A DNA stretch of 64,000 nucleotides. It comes from Halosimplex aquaticum (GTDB lineage: Archaea > Halobacteriota > Halobacteria > Halobacteriales > Haloarculaceae). The translations under genes were made by a program, and so were the position numbers. Numbering within the stretch: position 1 is the first letter of the stretch; every line of letters starts with the position of its first letter. The notes below the pieces were generated by a model, which did no database searches, was not told where the DNA came from, and saw only the letters and a list, made by a program, of their open reading frames with translations. Location of the stretch: the NCBI RefSeq assembly GCF_028747785.1, contig NZ_CP118158.1:2666001-2730000 (forward strand), in the 5' to 3' direction. This document shows, one piece after another, positions 45,790 to 53,057 of the stretch.

Positions 45790-46130
45790 CCGGATCCCCC
45801 ACACCCCTTCGTTTCGGGTGGAGAGCGAGAAAGAGAGGTGGGGGGCGAGCGGGATTTGCTTGGCCCTGCTAGAGAGAAAGATTTACTACCTAGTCATTAA
45901 AACCAAATCCGCACTAGTAAGAAAACAAATTTTCAAGGGGTTTCGTTTCTAGGACTAGGGTTATTATGCGCCGTAGTTATGGGTGAATGTCTAGAAGACA
46001 TTTCGACTCACTCGAAATCACTCTCAGTAATTCAATCCCGGGATCGGAGTGACATCTCTCACGTGGTGTCGTCAGGCGTCACCCACGGGCCTTCCCCGCT
46101 CCACCTGAAACAAGGGGGTGGGGGTGTGAC
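45790..46130. other. Candidate chromosomal replication origin oriC1
   Basis: Within the 1087-nt space between orc1 and arvA. Two long near-identical inverted repeats flank an AT-rich stretch. The left one (45796-45823) has core CCCCTTCGTTTCGGGTGGAG; the right one (46099-46128) has CTCCACCTGAAACAAGGGGG followed by a G-string. These have the haloarchaeal origin recognition box form, with G-strings at the far end of each. Between them, 45870-45950 is unusually AT-rich (ATTTACT, CATTAAAACCAAAT, AGAAAACAAATTTTC) and fits a duplex-unwinding element; a half-box TTTCGTTTCTAGGA lies at 45941-45954. The orc1 neighbour and polB-signal peptidase context are those of haloarchaeal oriC1. No long ORF is supported here. 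Confidence 0.88.
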
Positions 46131-46536
46131 CGATCCCGCGTTTTCCATCGTCGCCAGTTCCAGTTGCCCCTGGAACGCCGGGATTGCGATCGGTCGCCCG
46201 CCGTTTCAACTCCGTTTCCCCTCGCCGAACTGCTCCGGAGAGGAGAACGCGACGTGAACTTGTCCTGCCTCACTGGCAGCCGCATCCGCGTCTCGTCTCC
46301 ACGTGTCGGCTTCGACCAGACCGTTCGTTCCATCGTCACCTTCCCGCAAACTCTGTCGCCACACATATATGGTATCTGACAGTGAATGCGGCTACGTTCG
46401 TGAGACGCCGAGTCGAACGCCGAGCCGTCCGAATTACGGCGTTTAATTCGGATAGTTTATATTTGTCTGACGTAGGCTTAAGTGAGTCGGCGCGGCTTAT
46501 TCGCTCAGATGCGTCGCTGTGGCGCAGGAGGATAGG
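46131..46536. promoter_or_regulatory. Right part of the origin region and arvA promoter
   Basis: Contains a perfect hairpin GTTCCAG-ttgccc-CTGGAAC at 46157-46176, an AT-rich ACACATATATGG at 46362-46373, and the TATA-like AGTTTATATTTG at 46454-46465. The arvA start has a strong Shine-Dalgarno sequence AGGAGG at 46527-46532, so unlike most genes here its mRNA has a leader. The hairpin stem resembles an ORB half-site (TCCAG). No ORF longer than noise is supported. Confidence 0.45.
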
Positions 46537-47178
46537 ATGGGACTGTTCACAGAACTCAAAGACAGCATCTCGCGGGCAGCATCGACGCTGTTCTCCGAGG
46601 AAGACCCGAAACGTATCGGTATCTACGGCCCGCCGAACGCGGGGAAGACGACGCTCGCGAACCGCATCGCGCGCGACTGGACCGGAGACGCGGTCGGTCC
46701 GGAGAGTCACGTTCCCCACGAGACGCGACGCGCGCGCCGCAAAGAGAACGTCGAGATCGAACGCGACGGCAAGACGGTGACCATCGACATCGTCGACACG
46801 CCCGGCGTGACGACGAAGGTCGATTACACCGAGTTTCTCGAACACGACATGGAGAAAGACGACGCCGTGCGTCGCTCCCGCGAGGCCACCGAGGGGGTCG
46901 CCGAGGCGATGCACTGGCTCCGCGAGGACGTCGACGGCGTCATCTACGTGCTCGACTCGACCGAGGACCCGTTCACGCAGGTCAACACGATGCTCATCGG
47001 GATCATCGAGAGCCAGGACCTGCCAGTGCTGATCCTTGCGAACAAGATCGACTTAGAGGAATCGAGCGTCCAGCGGATCCGCAACGCGTTCCCGCAACAC
47101 GAGACGACGGAGCTGTCGGCGCTCGAAGGAGACAACATGGACGAAGTGTACGACCAGATAGCGGAGTACTTCGGGTGA
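46537..47178 (+). CDS. arvA: Era-like small GTPase ArvA/OapA
   Basis: A 213-residue GTPase. G1 is GIYGPPNAGKTTLANR, G3 is IVDTPGVTTKVD, G4 is ILANKIDLEESS and G5 is ELSALEGDN. The protein matches the haloarchaeal Era-like GTPase encoded beside oriC1, which in Haloferax volcanii was named ArvA and drives extracellular vesicle formation (recalled; also called OapA for origin-associated protein). An N-terminal amphipathic helix (GLFTELKDSISRAASTLF) could reach membranes. A strong AGGAGG 5 nt before ATG 46537 decides the start over the GTG six codons upstream. arvB follows after 3 nt. Confidence 0.93.
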   Translation: MGLFTELKDSISRAASTLFSEEDPKRIGIYGPPNAGKTTLANRIARDWTGDAVGPESHVPHETRRARRKENVEIERDGKTVTIDIVDTPGVTTKVDYTEFLEHDMEKDDAVRRSREATEGVAEAMHWLREDVDGVIYVLDSTEDPFTQVNTMLIGIIESQDLPVLILANKIDLEESSVQRIRNAFPQHETTELSALEGDNMDEVYDQIAEYFG

Positions 47179-47181
47179 ATC

Positions 47182-47571
47182 ATGGCTGAAGCACGACACC
47201 CCGAAGACGAAGACGGCGTGCAGATCGACCTGATCAGTGCCGAGCGGATGGACGGCAAGACGACGATGGAGAAGATCCGGATGATCTTGGACGGCGTCCG
47301 GGACAACAACATCGTCATCCTCGAAGCCGGCCTGACGCCCGACGAGGAGTCGCGGCTCATCGAGGTCACGATGACCGAGATCAGCCCCGACGAGTTCAAC
47401 GGCATCGAGATCGAGACCTACCCCAAGTCCCAGGCCGACGACTCGAGCCTGCTCGGTAGGCTCATGGGCAAAGAGGAGACGAAGAAGCTCACCGTGATCG
47501 GCCCGGCCAATCAGATCGAGACGCTCCACAAGGACGAGACCCTCATCAGCGCACTCGTATCGCGGAAATAG
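47182..47571 (+). CDS. arvB: OapB/ArvB family protein (DUF2073)
   Basis: A 129-residue DUF2073 protein, the constant partner of the ArvA GTPase in archaea. Features: QIDLISAERMDGKTTMEKIR near the start, NNIVILEAGLTPDEESRLIEVTM in the middle (given in part), and KKLTVIGPANQIETL toward the end; it is mostly alpha/beta without membrane segment. It begins 3 nt after arvA and ends 6 nt before arvC, so it belongs to one operon. In H. volcanii the homologue contributes to vesicle formation with ArvA (from memory); the biochemical role is unknown. Confidence 0.92.
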   Translation: MAEARHPEDEDGVQIDLISAERMDGKTTMEKIRMILDGVRDNNIVILEAGLTPDEESRLIEVTMTEISPDEFNGIEIETYPKSQADDSSLLGRLMGKEETKKLTVIGPANQIETLHKDETLISALVSRK

Positions 47572-47577
47572 CCAGGT

Positions 47578-48465
47578 ATGCCCCATCAGTGTACGAACTG
47601 CGACCGGACGTTCTCCGACGGCTCCAAGGAGATGCTGTCGGGCTGTCCGGAGTGTGGCGGCACGAAGTTCCAGTTCCGTCCCGACGGCTTCGGCGGGTCG
47701 GGATCCGGCGGCGAGAGCACCGGCGCCGGCGCGACTACGGCCGCGGAATCGACTTCCGCCGAGTCGCCGCCGGAACCGACCGACCGGCCCGGCGACTCGA
47801 TGACCCGGACGGTCGGCAACGCCGCCGCGACGGTTCGAGACCTGGTCAGCGGCTCCGCGGGGAGCGACGCGACGCGAGCCAAACCGCCCGCGGACTCGGC
47901 GTCGGCGACCGAGTCGGCGTCCGCGACGGAGACCGCGGTGACCGGCTCGTCGACTGCGTCTACCACGGAATCCGCGGGATCGTCGGACGCCGCGCTCGAC
48001 GACGACATCATCGTCGCCGAGTCCGAACCGATCGAGGGCGAGGACACGGCGCAGGCCGACGCCCGGAGCCAGCTCGTCGACCCCGACGAGATGCCCGACA
48101 CCGAGGGCTTCGACCCCGCCGACCGCGACGACTCGACCGCCGAAGGGGCCACCGACACCGCGGTCGAATCCGTTGCCGACGGCGAGGCGACGGCGTCGCC
48201 GGCGGACGACGAAACCGACGAGACGGCCGCTCCCGATCGAACGGTCGCGGACGAACCCGATGCCGAGCGCGCCGACCGGCCGGACCTGGCCGAACTGCGC
48301 GAGGAGCTCAACGACCAGTTCGAGAGCATCCGCGTCGTCGAACCCGGGCAGTACGAACTCAACCTCATGGAGCTCTACGACCGCGAGGAGTACATCATCG
48401 CGCTCCAGGAAGACGGCCGCTACAGCATCCAGGTCCCCGAAACCTGGCGCCAGGCCGACGCCTGA
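47578..48465 (+). CDS. arvC: OapC/ArvC family zinc-ribbon protein
   Basis: A 295-residue protein, third member of the arvABC operon. Residues 1-35 form a zinc ribbon (HQCTNCDRTF...LSGCPECGGTKFQF, two CxxC knuckles). A ~190-residue Ser/Thr/Ala/Asp/Glu-rich linker follows, probably disordered. The C-terminal ~65 residues (AELREELNDQFESIRVVEPG and onward to YSIQVPETW) are the conserved OapC core. It lies 6 nt after arvB. The linker length varies widely among haloarchaea in proteins of this type, so only the ends should be used for alignment. Confidence 0.9.
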   Translation: MPHQCTNCDRTFSDGSKEMLSGCPECGGTKFQFRPDGFGGSGSGGESTGAGATTAAESTSAESPPEPTDRPGDSMTRTVGNAAATVRDLVSGSAGSDATRAKPPADSASATESASATETAVTGSSTASTTESAGSSDAALDDDIIVAESEPIEGEDTAQADARSQLVDPDEMPDTEGFDPADRDDSTAEGATDTAVESVADGEATASPADDETDETAAPDRTVADEPDAERADRPDLAELREELNDQFESIRVVEPGQYELNLMELYDREEYIIALQEDGRYSIQVPETWRQADA

Positions 48466-48620
48466 CCTCTTCCATCCGTCCTTCTGCGTACGTGTCCCAC
48501 GACGCCCTTCTGCGCTCGTATCCCACGCTCGCTATTGGGCGTGTAGTCACAGTGTCGCTGATCGGCGTCGACTGGATGTTCTACACGATCTTTTTATCGG
48601 TTCGGGGCCCACGATAGCGT

Positions 48621-50135
48621 ATGGCACAGCAGGCGCCACGTCCGGCCGATGGACCGCTCTCCACGGAGACGAACTGGGGGTTCCAGTACGTCGATGGCGA
48701 GTGGATCGAACGGGGGGACCGCGGCGGGATCGACGTGTTCGATCCGTCCACCCGCGAGCGGATAGCGACCGTCGCCGCGGGGTCGACCGACGACGTCGAC
48801 GCGGCCTACGATGCGGCCGAGTCGGCGCAACCCGAGTGGGCCGACACGCCGCCCCATCGGAAAGCCTCGGTGATCCGGTCGTTCGTCGACGCGCTCGACG
48901 AGCACTTCGGGGAGTTGCAGTCGCTGCTCACGGAGGAATCGGGAAGCTGCGCGACGAAGGCCAAATTCGAGGTGATGACGGCGAAGGGCGTCGCCCAGGA
49001 AGCGGCGGGCTTCCCGACCCGTCTCTCCGGCGAACTCAAGGACTCGCTCATCCCGGGGAAGGACAACCGGGTCGAGCGCGTCCCCGCGGGGGTGGTCACC
49101 GTCATCACGCCCTGGAACTTCCCGCTCAGTCTCACCGCCCGTGCGGTCCTCCCCGCGCTGGCACTCGGTAACGCCGTCGTGTTGAAACCCGCGCCGAACA
49201 CCCCGATTTCGGGTGGACTCGCGTTCGCCCGTCTGTTCGAGGAGGCGGGGCTCGAACCGGGCTTACTCAACGTGGTCACTGGTCGCGACGAGGAGGTTGG
49301 GGACGCGATTTCGGGGCACAGCGCCGCCGACGTCGTCGCGTTCACGGGATCGACGGAGGTCGGCAGGCGCGTCGGCAAACGCGCCGTCGACTCGCTGGCG
49401 TTCCCCGCACTCGAACTCGGGGGGAACGCGCCGTTCGTCGTCCTCGACGACGCGGACCTCGCCGCCGCCGTCGACGCCGCGGCCTACGGGACGGTCTACC
49501 ACAGCGGGCAGGCCTGTATCTCCATCAATCGCCACCTCGTCCACGAGTCGCTGGCCGACGAGTACGTCGACCGCCTCGCCGAGCGACTCGCCGCGGTTCC
49601 GACCGGGAGCGCCCACGACGAGGAGACTGTCGTCGGGCCGCTGATCGACGAGACCCAGCGGGACAGCGTCCTCGATTACGTCGAAGCGACGATCGAGGCC
49701 GGCGCCGCACTCGAAACGGGGGGCGAGACGGTCCCGATCGACGGCGTCGACGACTCCCTCGTGGTGGCGCCGACGGTGCTGTCGGGGGTGACCAACGACA
49801 TGCCGGCGGCGTGCAACGAGCACTTCGGCCCCGTGGCGCCAGTCATCACGTTCGCGGACGACGACGAGGCCGTCGAGATCGCCAACGACACCGAGTACGG
49901 CCTCGCGGCGGCGGTGTTCGGCGGCGATCTCGGCCGCGCGGAGACTGTCGCGGACGCTGTCGACGCGGGAATGGTCCACGTCAACGACCAGCCGATCAAC
50001 GAGGAGCCCCACGTCCCGTTCGGCGGGCGGAAGGCCTCGGGCATCGGCCGCTACAACGGGGAGGCTGTCGTCCGCGAGTTCACCGAACCGAAGTGGGTGT
50101 CCGTCCAGCGGAAACAGAGGCGGTACCCGTTCTAA
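48621..50135 (+). CDS. Aldehyde dehydrogenase family protein
   Basis: A 504-residue NAD(P)-dependent aldehyde dehydrogenase. The active site has Asn in ITPWNFPLSLT, the general base Glu in ALELGGNAPFVVL and the nucleophile Cys in HSGQACISINR; the cofactor lysine is in VVLKPAPNTP and the glycine motif is FTGSTEVGRRVG. It most resembles aromatic/semialdehyde-type members, but the substrate is not determined. A strong TATA box (TTTTTATC, 48591-48598) lies 26 nt before ATG 48621, predicting a leaderless transcript independent of arvABC. The segment at 49198-49220 contains an ORB-like sequence. Confidence 0.93.
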   Translation: MAQQAPRPADGPLSTETNWGFQYVDGEWIERGDRGGIDVFDPSTRERIATVAAGSTDDVDAAYDAAESAQPEWADTPPHRKASVIRSFVDALDEHFGELQSLLTEESGSCATKAKFEVMTAKGVAQEAAGFPTRLSGELKDSLIPGKDNRVERVPAGVVTVITPWNFPLSLTARAVLPALALGNAVVLKPAPNTPISGGLAFARLFEEAGLEPGLLNVVTGRDEEVGDAISGHSAADVVAFTGSTEVGRRVGKRAVDSLAFPALELGGNAPFVVLDDADLAAAVDAAAYGTVYHSGQACISINRHLVHESLADEYVDRLAERLAAVPTGSAHDEETVVGPLIDETQRDSVLDYVEATIEAGAALETGGETVPIDGVDDSLVVAPTVLSGVTNDMPAACNEHFGPVAPVITFADDDEAVEIANDTEYGLAAAVFGGDLGRAETVADAVDAGMVHVNDQPINEEPHVPFGGRKASGIGRYNGEAVVREFTEPKWVSVQRKQRRYPF

Positions 50136-50242
50136 ACTCGCGGGGGAGCGTCCGGATTCCGTGGAAGTCCGGGCGTGTTCGTGCGGTTTACGATGCAGGC
50201 ACAATCGTTATACTCTCGGCCGTCGATACTCGTCCCAACGGA

Positions 50243-50383
50243 GTGTTTCCCGTGCACAGACAGCGATCACACCTCGAAGAGTGGGCGTCGCTGCTCGACG
50301 AGCGCGTCTCGGAAGAAGCGCTCGACGAGGGGATCCAGCCCGACAGCGGGACCGACTGGTCAGAACCTCGTCAGCGCGGGTGA
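50243..50383 (+). CDS. Probable small protein (46 aa), GTG start
   Basis: A 46-residue ORF starting at GTG (MFPVHRQRSHLEEWASLLDE), ending DWSEPRQRG, strongly acidic apart from its tail. Third codon positions are mostly G or C in this frame. A TATA-like GTTATACTC (about 50208-50216) lies ~30 nt upstream, which would give an almost leaderless mRNA. It is short, and homology cannot be checked, so it may be spurious. Its neighbours are aldehyde dehydrogenase (same strand) and mdh (convergent). Confidence 0.5.
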   Translation: MFPVHRQRSHLEEWASLLDERVSEEALDEGIQPDSGTDWSEPRQRG

Positions 50384-50455
50384 GACGGGTTCGCGAGTCC
50401 GGGAACGACGCCCAGGGCGGTACCCGAAAACAGTAATCGGACCGCGAGAGACCCG

Positions 50456-51379
50456 TCAGTCCCCGCTGGTCATCTGATCGTACTGGTCGGAGAGCTTCTC
50501 GGCCGCCTCGTCCATGAGTTCGTGCTCGTAGTCGGACAGCTCCCACTCGACGACCTCCTCGACCCCGTTCGAGCCGAGCTTGACAGGCACGCCGAAGGCG
50601 GTATCCTCGTAGCCGTACTCGCCGTCGAGGACGATCGAACCGGGCAGCACCTCGCCGGTGTCGCGGAGGACGGCCTCGACCATGTGGGCGACGCCGGTCG
50701 CCGGGCCCCACTCGGTCGCGCCCTTGCGCTCGATGACGTTCATGGCCGACTCCTGGAGGTCTTCGAGGATCTCATCGCGCTCGTCGGCGGAGAACTCGGG
50801 GTCGCGGCCGTCGACGCGGACCTTCGAGAAGACGGGGACCTGCGCGTCGCCGTGCTCGCCGAGGATCGTCGCCTCGACGTTCTGGACCTGCGTGTCGAAG
50901 CGCTCGGAGAGGACGTAGCGGAACCGCGCCGAGTCCAGGCGGCCGCCGAAGCCGACGACCTGGTGGCGGTCGCGGTCGCCGGTCTCGTAGAGGTGGCGGT
51001 TGAGCAGGTCGACCGGGTTCGAGGTCGTCACGGTCACGTAGTCGTCGTTGTGCTCGGCGAGCGAGGAGCCGATGTCGTCCATGATCGGCGCGTTGTCGCC
51101 CGCGAGGTCGATCCGCGTCTGGCCGGGCTGGCGGGGGATGCCCGCCGTGATGACGACGACGTCCGAGCCGGCGGTGTCCTCGTAGGTGCCCTGCCGGACG
51201 GTCGTGTTCGAGTCGTAGGCCACGCCGTGGTTGGCGTCCGCGGCCTGGCCGACGGTCTCGTCTTCCTTGTCCGGGATGTCGACGAAGACGAGCTCGTCGA
51301 CGACGTCCCGAAGCGCCAGGTTGTACCCCGCTGCTGCCCCGACGGTGCCGGCGGCACCGACGATGCTAACTTTCGTCAT
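50456..51379 (-). CDS. mdh: Malate dehydrogenase (LDH-like, tetrameric type)
   Basis: A 307-residue NAD-dependent malate dehydrogenase of the TCA cycle. The NAD-binding motif is [18 protein letters not shown]; the active-site loop is [13 protein letters not shown], the substrate Arg is in [12 protein letters not shown], and the catalytic His is in [13 protein letters not shown]. The sequence closely follows the Haloarcula marismortui enzyme as I recall it, through to the C-terminal [12 protein letters not shown] 51379 fits the family N-terminus; the upstream open frame is a shadow of the neighbour. The gap to the divergent gene at 51542 is 162 nt. Confidence 0.96.
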   Translation of the reverse strand: MTKVSIVGAAGTVGAAAGYNLALRDVVDELVFVDIPDKEDETVGQAADANHGVAYDSNTTVRQGTYEDTAGSDVVVITAGIPRQPGQTRIDLAGDNAPIMDDIGSSLAEHNDDYVTVTTSNPVDLLNRHLYETGDRDRHQVVGFGGRLDSARFRYVLSERFDTQVQNVEATILGEHGDAQVPVFSKVRVDGRDPEFSADERDEILEDLQESAMNVIERKGATEWGPATGVAHMVEAVLRDTGEVLPGSIVLDGEYGYEDTAFGVPVKLGSNGVEEVVEWELSDYEHELMDEAAEKLSDQYDQMTSGD

Positions 51380-51541
51380 ACCACGTAAATCGTTGCCCCG
51401 TTCGGTGGGTAAATCTATCGGACCCCACCCTCTCGGCCCGTCAGTCGTCCATTTTCGGTTCGACAGACGACGATTCGAGGGGCCGGCCCGGTCGGTGGTC
51501 GTGGCGACGCCCTTTTTGGCGGTCGCTGGTATCAATCTGGT

Positions 51542-52336
51542 ATGAGCGACTTCGACAAGGAAGCCGAGCGCGAGCGGCTCCGGGAGAAGTACGAGCGCGA
51601 CCAGCAGAAGCGGGAAGCCAGCGAGCGGATGAGCGACCTCCTGCTGAAGGGCGCGACGATGACCAACTCTCACTGCGGGAACTGCGGCGACCCCATCTTC
51701 CGCTACGACGGCGACGAGTTCTGCCCGACCTGCCAGCAGGTGGTCACCAGCGACGACGCCGCCGAGGAGGCCGCCGAGAGCGGCCAGCAGGACGACGGCG
51801 ACGACGCTGCGGCGGATTCGACCGGTCTCGACGAGACGGGGGCCGACGCCGAGAACGGCGACGCGCCGGACCACATCGAGATCAAACAGCCCGACGGCCC
51901 CGCCGTCAAAACCGGCGCCGACCAGGGCGACGCCGACCAGTCCGACGAATCCGAAGCGGGCGCGTCGGCGGCCGACGTGACCGGATCGGGCGCGGCAGGC
52001 GTGAACGAGACCGATGCCAGCCGGGACGATGCGACCGCTCCTGGCGAGCGTCCCGCCGCGGGCGGCACTCCGCGATCGCCGCCGTCCGGACAGAACGAGT
52101 CCGCATCGTCGAACCGACAGCCACCGTCCGGTCAGCAGCCGCCGGCCGCCGACCGGTCGAGCGCGCAGGCCGATGCGAGCGACGACTTCGGGGCGGCGCG
52201 CGCGTCGCTGGTCCGGACGCTCCGGAAACACGCCGAGCACGCGGAGAACTGCGATGATCCCCGTCGCGCCCGCGACCACCTCACCGCCGCGCGCGAGGCG
52301 GCCGAGGCGCTGTCGGCGCTGTCCGGGTCGTACTGA
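51542..52336 (+). CDS. SSSCA1 (Sjogren's/scleroderma autoantigen 1)-type zinc-ribbon protein
   Basis: A 264-residue protein. The N-terminal helix ([20 protein letters not shown]) and [22 protein letters not shown] followed by [10 protein letters not shown] (two CxxC pairs) match the SSSCA1/p27 zinc-ribbon family of archaea and eukaryotes. A ~140-residue disordered, Asp/Ser/Gly-rich linker leads to a C-terminal helical region with [20 protein letters not shown]. Function in archaea is unknown. A TATA-like CTTTTTGGC (51512-51520) lies about 26 nt before the ATG. Confidence 0.88.
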   Translation: MSDFDKEAERERLREKYERDQQKREASERMSDLLLKGATMTNSHCGNCGDPIFRYDGDEFCPTCQQVVTSDDAAEEAAESGQQDDGDDAAADSTGLDETGADAENGDAPDHIEIKQPDGPAVKTGADQGDADQSDESEAGASAADVTGSGAAGVNETDASRDDATAPGERPAAGGTPRSPPSGQNESASSNRQPPSGQQPPAADRSSAQADASDDFGAARASLVRTLRKHAEHAENCDDPRRARDHLTAAREAAEALSALSGSY

Positions 52337-52375
52337 CGCGAGGAGTTCTCCGCCCGCTTCTCCGCGTCCGCTCGT

Positions 52376-52909
52376 CTATCTGTCGAGTGCGTCGAGCGCC
52401 GCGTCGAGCGCTTCGTCCGGGCTCGGACACTCCTGGAGCGTCTCGCCGCCCTCGGTGTAGACCAGTCGCGGGAACTTCGACCGCGTGTCGAGGACGCCGA
52501 TCCCGGGGAGCGTGTCGGTCCCCGTCTCGATGTCGGCGAACGCGTCGAACCGCGGCGTCCCGTCGGTCATCGCGGGGGCCGTATCCGCGTCGGCGTCCGC
52601 GGCCGCCGTTATCTCCGCCGAATCGGCGAGCACCGGGTACGTCAGGTCGTAGCGGCGTCGCCAGTAAGCCGCACGGTCCTCGGTGTCTGGGAGCGCGCCG
52701 ATGACGGCCACGTCCTCGGCGGCGAACGACTCGAACGCGTCGCTGTAGGCCATCGCCCGGTCGCGGGACACCTGGCAGTAGTGGTCACGGAGGAGGAGCA
52801 CGACCACGGCGTCGAACTCGGCCGCGAGATCGTCGCTCGCGACCGTGTCCGGCCCCGGCCCCCCGTTCGGCAACTCGAACCTGACAATCCAGTGCATGCC
52901 GTCGCTCAT
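52376..52909 (-). CDS. Redoxin-like (AhpC/TSA, thioredoxin fold) protein
   Basis: A 177-residue protein with a peroxiredoxin/redoxin fold: VVVLLLRDHYCQVSRDRAMA has the single Cys where AhpC/TSA proteins carry their peroxidatic Cys, followed by EDVAVIGALPDTEDRAAYWR and YPVLADSAEITAA, then the C-terminal strand GIGVLDTRSKFPRLVY. The usual Thr-x-x-Cys (TPVCT) box is altered to LRDHYC, so peroxidase activity is uncertain. MSDGMHWIVRF is the start. It converges with the zinc-ribbon gene at 52336 and is divergent from hef's 3' side. Confidence 0.75.
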   Translation of the reverse strand: MSDGMHWIVRFELPNGGPGPDTVASDDLAAEFDAVVVLLLRDHYCQVSRDRAMAYSDAFESFAAEDVAVIGALPDTEDRAAYWRRRYDLTYPVLADSAEITAAADADADTAPAMTDGTPRFDAFADIETGTDTLPGIGVLDTRSKFPRLVYTEGGETLQECPSPDEALDAALDALDR

Positions 52910-52972
52910 CTATGGCCCCCTGTCGTCACCTCCAACGAACCCGGGGGTATTCGTTGTTGTGATCGGTCGGAA

Positions 52973-53000
52973 TCTCCACCTGAAACGAAGGGGTCGGTGG
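52973..53000 (+). promoter_or_regulatory. Strong ORB-like motif upstream of the redoxin gene
   Basis: TCTCCACCTGAAACGAAGGG continues into a G-rich tail (GTCGGTGGG) and matches ORB2 of the candidate origin almost perfectly in its core. It lies in the 148-nt space between the redoxin start and the hef stop, 6.9 kb from the origin. The match, including the G-string, makes Orc1 binding likely; whether it serves replication or gene regulation cannot be told. Confidence 0.55.
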
Positions 53001-53057
53001 GACGGAGGCGGTCACCGGTCCGGCGAGTCGGCGGCGGACGCCGGAGAAACCCGGGAG

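Noticed and set aside
50175..50477. A 100-codon ORF overlapping the small GTG gene
   Set aside because: Ser/Arg/Thr-rich, non-acidic product and poor codon bias compared with the overlapping 46-codon frame.
51380..52279. Upstream in-frame extension of mdh
   Set aside because: It would double the protein with Arg/Val-rich sequence antisense to the zinc-ribbon gene; the family N-terminus begins at ATG 51379.
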